The position numbers and the translations under genes are program-made. DNA of 64,000 nt. Source: JAMXLG01 sp963765935. Lineage in GTDB: Bacteria; Vulcanimicrobiota; Vulcanimicrobiia; Vulcanimicrobiales; Vulcanimicrobiaceae. Shown in pieces: positions 57,945-64,000 of this stretch. Below the pieces are notes generated by a model. That model was not told the origin of the DNA and made no database searches. It saw only the letters and a program-made list of their open reading frames with translations. The stretch covers positions 1,860,001 through 1,924,000 of the forward strand of contig CAVXXX010000001.1 of assembly GCA_963765935.1 (NCBI GenBank), given 5' to 3'. Position 1 is the first letter of the stretch, and each line of letters begins with the position of its first letter.

Positions 57945-59123
57945 TTGTCTACCACTGGTTTGGTTGTCGACCGCGGACTTGAGGGCGTCGTCGTCGGGTC
58001 CACGGATCTTAGTAATGTCGAAGGGCAGATCGGACGCCTGACCTATCGCGGTTATGACATCGATGATCTCGCGCCTAACGCGTGTTATGAAGAAATCATC
58101 AGTCTGCTGCTCTACGGCCATCTTCCGACAACCGACGAATTGGAATCGCTCAAGCGCGAACTTGCCGCGCGCAGATCGCTGCCCGAACCGCTCATTTCGG
58201 CAATGCAAAACGTGCCGAAAACGGCGTGGCCGATGGACGTCTTGCGCACGGTCGTTAGCGGACTCGCACTTTTCTCGCCGGTAAATAACAAAGGCGAACA
58301 CGTTTCCGACGTTCACACGGCAATAGAATTGATCGCGAAGATGACGACCATTGTTGCTGCGTGGGATCGTATTCGTCGCGGCCTCGATCCGATCGAACCG
58401 CGCGCCGATCTTTCGCATGCCGCGAACTTCCTTTATATGCGTACCGGCAAAGTGCCGACGCAAATCGAGGAAAACGCGATCGATACGTATTTCGTGTTGC
58501 TCGCGGACCACTCGTACAACGCGTCGACGTTCAGCGCTCGCGTAACGGCATCGACACGCGCGGATTTGTACGCGGCAGTGACCGCGGCGATTGCGACGTT
58601 GACCGGAGATCTTCACGGTGGCGCCGCGAGTGCGTCGTACAACAACCTCGTTGCAATCGGAACGCCCGAAAAAGCCGAGAAGTTCGTGCGCGATGAGCTT
58701 GCGAAAGGCCATCGCATCATGGGGATGGGCCATCGCGAGTACCGCGTACGCGATCCGCGTGCGAAACATCTTGAAGCGATCGCGAAGAAACTCTCTGAAC
58801 AACGCGGCGACACCAAGTGGTATCCGATCGCGCGCGAGCTTGAAAATCAAAGCCAGCGCATTCTCGCCGAAGAGAAGCCGGATCGCAAGATTTATGCGAA
58901 TGTCGACTTCTATAGCGCGCCGCTCATGGCGGACCTCGGAATTCCGGGTGACGAATACACGTGTATTTTCGCCTGCGGACGCACTGCCGGCTGGGCGGCG
59001 CACATACTCGAACAGTTGCATGACAATCGATTGATTCGTCCGCAAGCCACGTACGTTGGACCTGCGCCTGGACCATATGTGCCGATCGAGCAGCGCAGAG
59101 GCGCTGCGGTGGGTAGCGCATGA
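57945..59123 (+). CDS. gltA: citrate synthase
   Basis: 392 residues, TTG start behind CTGGAGGAAC. The short (type I, methylcitrate-like) form: GLEGVVVGSTDLSNVEGQIGRLTYRGYDI, LHGGAAS and MGMGHREYRVRDPRA (catalytic His residues), NVDFYSAPLM (catalytic Asp) and FACGRTAGWAAHILEQ. It condenses acetyl-CoA and oxaloacetate; 2-methylcitrate synthase activity cannot be excluded. It overlaps hisA by ATGA. Confidence 0.95.
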   Translation: MSTTGLVVDRGLEGVVVGSTDLSNVEGQIGRLTYRGYDIDDLAPNACYEEIISLLLYGHLPTTDELESLKRELAARRSLPEPLISAMQNVPKTAWPMDVLRTVVSGLALFSPVNNKGEHVSDVHTAIELIAKMTTIVAAWDRIRRGLDPIEPRADLSHAANFLYMRTGKVPTQIEENAIDTYFVLLADHSYNASTFSARVTASTRADLYAAVTAAIATLTGDLHGGAASASYNNLVAIGTPEKAEKFVRDELAKGHRIMGMGHREYRVRDPRAKHLEAIAKKLSEQRGDTKWYPIARELENQSQRILAEEKPDRKIYANVDFYSAPLMADLGIPGDEYTCIFACGRTAGWAAHILEQLHDNRLIRPQATYVGPAPGPYVPIEQRRGAAVGSA

Positions 59124-59842
59124 TCGTCATTCCTGCGCTCGATATTCGCGGCGGGAAGTGCATTCGCATGGAACGGGGCGATTTAAAGACGTCGACCGTC
59201 TATTCCGACGATCCGATCGCGCAAGCGCGCGTCTTTGTCGACGCGGGAGCGCAGAAACTGCACGTCATCGATATCGATGCGGCGTTTGGTCACGGCGATA
59301 ACCTGAGCGTTATTCGCGAAATTTGCGACGCGGTTTCCGTTCCCGTTCAAGTCGGGGGCGGCATTCGCAACGCCGATCAAGCGCGCGTGCGCATCGATGC
59401 CGGCGCGAGCGAAATCATCCTCGGTACGATTCTCGTCGAAGAAGAGCGCGTCGCGCGCAACATCATCGGTAAGTACGGCGAGCGCGTCGTCGCGGCGATC
59501 GACGCGCGCGGAACGGACGTCGCAACGCGCGGCTGGCTGGAATCGGCGCCCGTCGATCGGGACGCGCTCGTGAAGCGCGTCGCACAGTGGGGTGTGAAGC
59601 GGGTCATCTTCACGGAGATTCGCCGCGACGGCATGGGTGAGGGCTACGACATTGACGCGCTCCGGGCGATTGCCGCGGCGGCTGAAGTAAAGATCACCGC
59701 AAACGGCGGTGCGCGGACACTCGATGACATCAAGACGCTCGTGCGCGAGGCACCGCCGGCGGTCGATTCGTGTATCGTCGGCAGCGCGATTTATAAGGGC
59801 ACGATCAATCTGGCGGAGGCCTTCGCAGCCGTCCACTCGTAA
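59120..59842 (+). CDS. hisA: HisA isomerase of histidine biosynthesis
   Basis: 240 residues, (beta/alpha)8 barrel: PALDIRGGKCIRMERGD (Asp8), HVIDIDAAFGHGDN, VQVGGGIRN, and IFTEIRRDGMGEGYD (Asp170), with the C-terminal phosphate site SCIVGSAIYKG. It isomerises ProFAR in histidine synthesis; a PriA-type dual HisA/TrpF enzyme is possible. No other his gene is present and it is coupled to citrate synthase, an unusual context. Confidence 0.93.
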   Translation: MIVIPALDIRGGKCIRMERGDLKTSTVYSDDPIAQARVFVDAGAQKLHVIDIDAAFGHGDNLSVIREICDAVSVPVQVGGGIRNADQARVRIDAGASEIILGTILVEEERVARNIIGKYGERVVAAIDARGTDVATRGWLESAPVDRDALVKRVAQWGVKRVIFTEIRRDGMGEGYDIDALRAIAAAAEVKITANGGARTLDDIKTLVREAPPAVDSCIVGSAIYKGTINLAEAFAAVHS

Positions 59843-59851
59843 GTTCGAACG

Positions 59852-61396
59852 GTGAAGAGATTCTTTGCCGTTCTCATGCTGGTGGCGCTTTCGTCGTCGC
59901 CGGCTGTTGCTGCGCAATCGATCGACCAGATCGCCTCGCGTCCCGAGCTTCATGACTCCATCGTGGCCGGCGAAGTGTACGATTTGGACGCGCATCGCGT
60001 GCTCTATTCGCGCAACCCTCATACGCTAATGGAAGCCGCGTCAACGACGAAGCTGATTACGGAAGGCACGTCGCTCGCACTGCTCGGGCCTGATTTTCGC
60101 TGGACGACGCCCGTCTATCGTACGGGGCCGCTCGATGCTTCGGGTACGGTTCACGGCGATGTCGTACTCGTCGCAAGCGGCGATCCGAATCTTTCGCAGC
60201 GTATCAAACCCGACGGCACACTCGCGTTCGAGAACGAAGACCACATCTACGGCGGCTCGCTCGATACACGCGCGGTCCCCGGTGACCCGCTCGCGGTCTT
60301 GCGCGATCTCGCTGCGCAAGTGGCGCACGCCGGCGTCAAGCGCATCGACGGATCCGTGCTCGTCGATACGTCACTCTTCCCCGATCAGGGCGCCGAAGTA
60401 GGAACGGGAACGATTCTTTCGCCGATCGTTGTGAACGACAACGTCATCGACGTCACGTGGAAGGCCGGTGCGAAAGCGGGCGATCCGGTCGACATGACGG
60501 TTTCACCGCAAACGCCGTACATCACGTTCGTCAATAAAATGACGACGGGTGCCCCGGATTCGGAATACAAACTCACGCCGAATGACGTTCCGGGTAACGG
60601 CACGCACACCGTTACGCTCACCGGAAGCATTCCCGCCGGCAAGTCGATTGTGGACGATTATCCCGTGCCCGAGCCGAAATCGTTCGCGCAAGCGGCATTT
60701 ACGGAAACGCTCAAGGATGCCGGAGTTGCGGTTGCGTCACAGGTTCCCAACCCGGCGCACGTTCCCGACGCGACGATGTATACCGACGCGAACCGGCTCG
60801 CGCAACATGTTTCGCCGCCGCTCTCCGAAGACGTTTACGTGACCCTGAAAGTGAGTCACAACACGCACGCGGGCTTGATGCCGTATATGTGGGCGATCTA
60901 CGTTGCGCACGCTAAGACCGACTTCCTCAAGGCGGGTTTTGGCCGCGAGCGCGATCTTTTGGCTAGCGCGGGAATCGATACGTCGAACGCGGTGCAACAA
61001 GATGGATTGGGCGGCTTTGCATTCTTCACGCCGCAGTTCATGGTGCAATATCTGGCGTGGGTCTACAAACAGCCCTGGTACGCACCGTTTCATCGCGCGC
61101 TGCCGATTCTCGGCGTCGACGGCACGCTGTTCAACATTCAAAATGGCTCGCCGGCTGACGGCAAAGTGTTTGCCAAAACCGGGACGTGGGGCAGCAACGA
61201 TATCTTGAACGATCGCGGCTTAGTGACCAAAGGTCTTGCGGGATTTACGACCACGCGGAGCGGCCATCATGTCGCGTTTGCCTTTTGGATCAACCGTATG
61301 CCGGGCAAACAAAGCCTCGACGTGAGCAAAGACGCGGCGCATCATGCGGGTGAATTGCTCGGAGCAATGGCCGCGGCAACGTATTTGAATTACTGA
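59852..61396 (+). CDS. dacB: D-alanyl-D-alanine carboxypeptidase/endopeptidase (PBP4, S13)
   Basis: 514 residues, GTG start and signal peptide MKRFFAVLMLVALSSSPAVA. Catalytic Ser64-x-x-Lys67 in EAASTTKL, SxN in KVSHNTHAG, KTG in FAKTGTWGSND. The insert between the first two motifs (~90-300) is typical of class C PBP4. It trims or cuts peptidoglycan stems in the periplasm. Its 3' end overlaps the convergent stalk-protein gene by 7 nt. Confidence 0.93.
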   Translation: MKRFFAVLMLVALSSSPAVAAQSIDQIASRPELHDSIVAGEVYDLDAHRVLYSRNPHTLMEAASTTKLITEGTSLALLGPDFRWTTPVYRTGPLDASGTVHGDVVLVASGDPNLSQRIKPDGTLAFENEDHIYGGSLDTRAVPGDPLAVLRDLAAQVAHAGVKRIDGSVLVDTSLFPDQGAEVGTGTILSPIVVNDNVIDVTWKAGAKAGDPVDMTVSPQTPYITFVNKMTTGAPDSEYKLTPNDVPGNGTHTVTLTGSIPAGKSIVDDYPVPEPKSFAQAAFTETLKDAGVAVASQVPNPAHVPDATMYTDANRLAQHVSPPLSEDVYVTLKVSHNTHAGLMPYMWAIYVAHAKTDFLKAGFGRERDLLASAGIDTSNAVQQDGLGGFAFFTPQFMVQYLAWVYKQPWYAPFHRALPILGVDGTLFNIQNGSPADGKVFAKTGTWGSNDILNDRGLVTKGLAGFTTTRSGHHVAFAFWINRMPGKQSLDVSKDAAHHAGELLGAMAAATYLNY

Positions 61397-62457
61397 AGCG
61401 GCGTCGGACGGACTTTCGGCACGCCGATGCGCGGGTGCGGCGCAGGCGTTACTTTCGTAACCGGCGCTGGAGTTCTCATCGGCGTCGGAGGCGGCGTGCG
61501 CCGGACGGTTGGTGGTACGGGAATGCGTGTTGGCTGCGGTACCGGCGTCGATGGTTGCGCGGGCGTGTTCGGTGGAAGAAGCTGCACGAAGATGGGATAC
61601 GGCGCGTACATGACGCTTCCGTTGGGCGCGACGTACATCACCGTGACCGGACAGTTGATCGCTGCGCCGACTGCACTGGTCGGAATTGAAGCGGAATAAA
61701 ACTGCGAGAGCGGCGCCGCGTACAGCGGAAAATGCCATGCGGATGTACAGACGAACGCATATGCCTCTCCGCCGGGCGGCGCGGTCATTTGCACGTTAAT
61801 CGGCGCGCCGCCGACGAATTGATTTCCGGAGACGTTAAACTGAATCGGCGACGTGCCGTAAAACGGCGTTGTCGTGGCAACGTCCGGCTCCGCAGCGGTG
61901 GTCGTTTCAAACGACCATGAACTCTGGAACGTTTTGCCGTCGGTTCCCGTGCCGCTGAGTGAAACCGTGTGGGTTCCCTGCGTCAACCCGTCGCGTGGAA
62001 TATACGTGACAAACGCACCGGCATAGCGCGCGTCTTTCGTAACATCGACGTTATCGACGAGCAAACGTAACGATGCGATCGACGTGCCCGCTGCTACGGG
62101 AAAGTTCGCGGAAATCGTCGGATATGCCGAGCCCACTCGTGTATTGGGTGCCGGTTGTTCTGCGATCGCCGGAGCAGGGCTTGCTGCGGTCGTGAAGACT
62201 TGCACGATGCGCGTCCGAGCATCGTACTCGATTTGTGCATGTAACTGCGTGGCGAGGTAGCGGATCGGTACGTAGGTGCGGCCCGCGACGACGCGCGCGG
62301 GCGGCGGAAGCGGAAGATGAAATTGCGACACATTTCCGCCGAGCGCCTCGACGATCGCGCGAAACGGCACGAGAACGCGTCCACCGTCTTCGATGGCGAG
62401 GACAGGGAGTTGCCGGTCGTTGACCGCTACCCGAATGGCCGGCTGGCCGCTAATCAT
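61390..62457 (-). CDS. stalk-domain protein with Pro-rich tail, no visible signal peptide
   Basis: 355 residues. N-terminal copper amine oxidase N-like stalk domain (IRVAVNDRQLPVLAIEDGGRVLVPFRAIVEALGGNV, RTYVPIRYLATQLHAQIEYD), then two Ig-like beta domains (~110-290; AYPTISANFPVAAGTSIASL, FVTYIPRDGLTQGTHTVSLSGTGTD), and a Pro/Thr tail (~295-355). The family is normally exported, yet the ATG overlaps the end of alr and no signal sequence precedes the domain. The product may be cytoplasmic, or its 5' end is truncated. Confidence 0.7.
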   Translation of the reverse strand: MISGQPAIRVAVNDRQLPVLAIEDGGRVLVPFRAIVEALGGNVSQFHLPLPPPARVVAGRTYVPIRYLATQLHAQIEYDARTRIVQVFTTAASPAPAIAEQPAPNTRVGSAYPTISANFPVAAGTSIASLRLLVDNVDVTKDARYAGAFVTYIPRDGLTQGTHTVSLSGTGTDGKTFQSSWSFETTTAAEPDVATTTPFYGTSPIQFNVSGNQFVGGAPINVQMTAPPGGEAYAFVCTSAWHFPLYAAPLSQFYSASIPTSAVGAAINCPVTVMYVAPNGSVMYAPYPIFVQLLPPNTPAQPSTPVPQPTRIPVPPTVRRTPPPTPMRTPAPVTKVTPAPHPRIGVPKVRPTPLQ

Positions 62458-63583
62458 CGATATATAAACGCGGGAGCGAAGCCGGAAGTCGCGTGACGAC
62501 TTCGTAATTGATCGAGCCGCTCCACGTGCCCCAGTCTTCTGCCGAGATCTCTTCGTCGCCGTCGCGTCCGATCAGCGTGACCCGCGTCCCGGTCTTCGCG
62601 TTTGGTGCATGGCTGACGTCAATCACGCTCATGTTCATGGCGATGCGTCCGACAATCGCGCAGCGAACGCCGTTAACGAGAACCGACCCGCTGTTTCCAA
62701 GCGAGCGCGGGATGCCGTCGGCATAGCCCAGCGGAATGACGGCGATGCGCATTGCGCGCGGCGCGTGAAATGTCGTTCCGTATCCGACCGCTTCGCCGGC
62801 CGCGATCTGTCGCGTCGTAATCAATTCCGTCACGTACGAAAGCGCAGCCTGGAGCGGGAGTCTACCGCCGTTCATCGCTTCGCGCGTTTGCCGCGACGGC
62901 CACAAGCCGTAGAGCGCGATACCGATGCGGCACATATCGAGCCGTGTCTGCGGCCAAAGCATCGCGGCAGCCGATGCCGCGATGTGGCGGATCGGGATCG
63001 TGCCGTGCGAGGCGAGTATCGGTTCTGCGTGCGTGTAGCCTTTATTGAACCGCTCGAGTTGATGCATGGTATACGGCGAGTCGATTTCTTCTGCGGCGGC
63101 GAGATGCGAGAAAATGCCGGCGATCTCCAACTCCGGGACATGAAAATAATCTTCGATCGCATCTGCCAACTCTTCCGGTTCCAGACCCAAGCGGTTCAAG
63201 CCGGTATTCACTTTGATGTGCACTTTGATCCGTTTGTGGACCTTTTTCGCCGACGCCGACAACGCGCGGACATACTCGTGCATATCCCACAGCGCCATTT
63301 CCACGTCCAACTCGAGCATCTCGTCGAAGACCTCGGGCGGAACTGGGCCCATGATGAGGATTGGTGCGGTGATTCCGCCTTCGCGCAGCGTGACGGCTTC
63401 TTCGATGGAATAGACGCAGAGTTTCTTTGCAAACGGTTCGATCGCAAGTGCCGTCTCGACGATGCCGTGGCCGTATGCGTTGCCTTTGACGACGAACGAC
63501 GCAGCACCCGGACCGACTAGATTACGAAGCGCCTGCGCGTTATGGCGCAACGCTGAAAGCGAGACGTGAAGCGCACCGATCAC
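62450..63583 (-). CDS. alr: alanine racemase
   Basis: About 377 residues from the GTG at 63583, which gives MIGALHVSLSALRHNAQALR. Upstream in-frame starts would overlap the divergent arginase gene. PLP Lys33 lies in FVVKGNAYGHG, followed by KVNTGLNRLGLEPEEL, HIAASAAAML and, on the other face, GYGTTFHAPRAMRIAVIPLGYADG. It makes D-Ala for Ddl. It is coupled to the downstream stalk-protein gene by an 8-nt overlap. Confidence 0.94.
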   Translation of the reverse strand: MIGALHVSLSALRHNAQALRNLVGPGAASFVVKGNAYGHGIVETALAIEPFAKKLCVYSIEEAVTLREGGITAPILIMGPVPPEVFDEMLELDVEMALWDMHEYVRALSASAKKVHKRIKVHIKVNTGLNRLGLEPEELADAIEDYFHVPELEIAGIFSHLAAAEEIDSPYTMHQLERFNKGYTHAEPILASHGTIPIRHIAASAAAMLWPQTRLDMCRIGIALYGLWPSRQTREAMNGGRLPLQAALSYVTELITTRQIAAGEAVGYGTTFHAPRAMRIAVIPLGYADGIPRSLGNSGSVLVNGVRCAIVGRIAMNMSVIDVSHAPNAKTGTRVTLIGRDGDEEISAEDWGTWSGSINYEVVTRLPASLPRLYIDD

Positions 63584-63644
63584 CCGGCGACCTTCGTCGC
63601 CGCGCAAGCGGGTTCCGGTATGCCGCGTGCGTAAGGAGGTCCGC

Positions 63645-64000
63645 GTGACGGAAACGCGCGTTGCCCTTCTCGGCATTCCGAGCGACGATCATTCGTCGTT
63701 TCTCCGCGGCGCTGCCGGAGCTCCGGATATTGTGCGCGGCGAGATGTTCAGCGAGCAGGGAAATCCCTACACCGAGCTTGGCATCGATTTGCGATCGCCC
63801 GGCGCGATGATGGACGCGGGCAACGTGACAATCGAGGAGAGCGAACGCGATCGCGTTACGATCGAAGAGGCGGTTGCCGAGCAGTTGCGCGCAGGACGGC
63901 GCGTGCTCTCAATCGGCGGCGATCATTCGGTTACCTATCCGATCCTGCGCGCCTATGCAAAAGAATACGCGATGCTTTCCGTCGTGCACTTCGATGCGCA
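63645..64000 (+). CDS. arginase/agmatinase-family ureohydrolase (5' part)
   Basis: GTG start behind AAGGAGGT (63633-63640). The visible 118 residues have the ureohydrolase N-terminal fold, RVALLGIPSDDHSSFLRGAAGAPDIV, then the metal-binding block SIGGDHSVTYPILRAY and the beginning of VVHFDA, where the next His would be a Mn ligand. The substrate class (arginase, agmatinase or formimidoylglutamase) cannot be told because the gene runs off the window. Confidence 0.9.
   Translation, partial: MTETRVALLGIPSDDHSSFLRGAAGAPDIVRGEMFSEQGNPYTELGIDLRSPGAMMDAGNVTIEESERDRVTIEEAVAEQLRAGRRVLSIGGDHSVTYPILRAYAKEYAMLSVVHFDA

Noticed and set aside
57858..59045. 395-residue minus-strand ORF
   Set aside because: Antisense to citrate synthase; composition typical of a shadow frame.

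Overview
The window is about 64 kb of gene-dense, moderately GC-rich bacterial chromosome. Most genes are packed head to tail with ATGA/GTGA overlaps. GTG and TTG starts are common, and no rRNA, tRNA or CRISPR was seen. The organism is a diderm: it has an LPS-transport set (LptC-, LptD- and LptF/G-like), apolipoprotein N-acyltransferase, several lipobox proteins and outer-membrane barrel-like proteins, plus a MurE with the meso-diaminopimelate DNPR motif. Together with KGG-repeat stress proteins and copper-amine-oxidase-type 'stalk' domain proteins, this suggests an uncultured diderm lineage such as Eremiobacterota (WPS-2). That placement is inference from gene style only and needs marker-gene phylogeny.

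Layout. 1-3 kb: end of an ECF42-type sigma factor with two DGPF (YCII) proteins, a BsuPI-like protein and an aberrant D-aminoacylase. 3-14 kb: two KGG proteins, then envelope biogenesis (LptC-like, Lnt, a lipoprotein, an S41 protease, a metallothionein-like peptide, a methyltransferase, LptD-like, LptF/G-like, a lytic transglycosylase). Two large hairpin elements lie at 8.7-9.7 kb. 14-21 kb: a phosphoesterase, a gutted alcohol dehydrogenase, a tandem paralog pair, a two-component system, an H1-like protein, secreted/stalk proteins and a STAS protein. 21-27 kb: a CYTH-like protein, a chromate transporter pair, a BASS-like transporter and a TRIC/YicG-like protein. 26-34 kb: formylglycine-generating enzyme near an arylsulfatase, an aldo-keto reductase, a phosphoribosyltransferase with an alpha/beta hydrolase, and a decayed arsenic locus.

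34.7-49.8 kb is a division-and-cell-wall (dcw) cluster in one direction: mraZ-rsmH-ftsL-ftsI-murE-murF-(CofE-like)-mraY-murD-ftsW-murG-murC-murB-ddl. It is preceded by a promoter with 10-bp-spaced MraZ-type repeats. A CofE-like ligase sits between murF and mraY, murG carries a 1-nt frameshift in this sequence, and ftsQAZ do not follow. 50-64 kb: an alpha/beta hydrolase, a Tat-type amidohydrolase, an ECF41 sigma factor flanked by two NmrA-like reductases, a TetR regulator, GNAT, CBS, citrate synthase, a lone hisA, dacB (PBP4), a stalk protein, alr and the start of an arginase-family gene. alr, ddl, murF and dacB together cover D-Ala supply, its ligation into the stem peptide and its later trimming.

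No gene-free stretch exceeds about 300 bases. The longest gaps (8735-8966 and 9477-9710) hold the hairpin elements. The gaps at 17869-18102 and 34559-34794 hold a structured leader with a terminator, and the dcw promoter, respectively.
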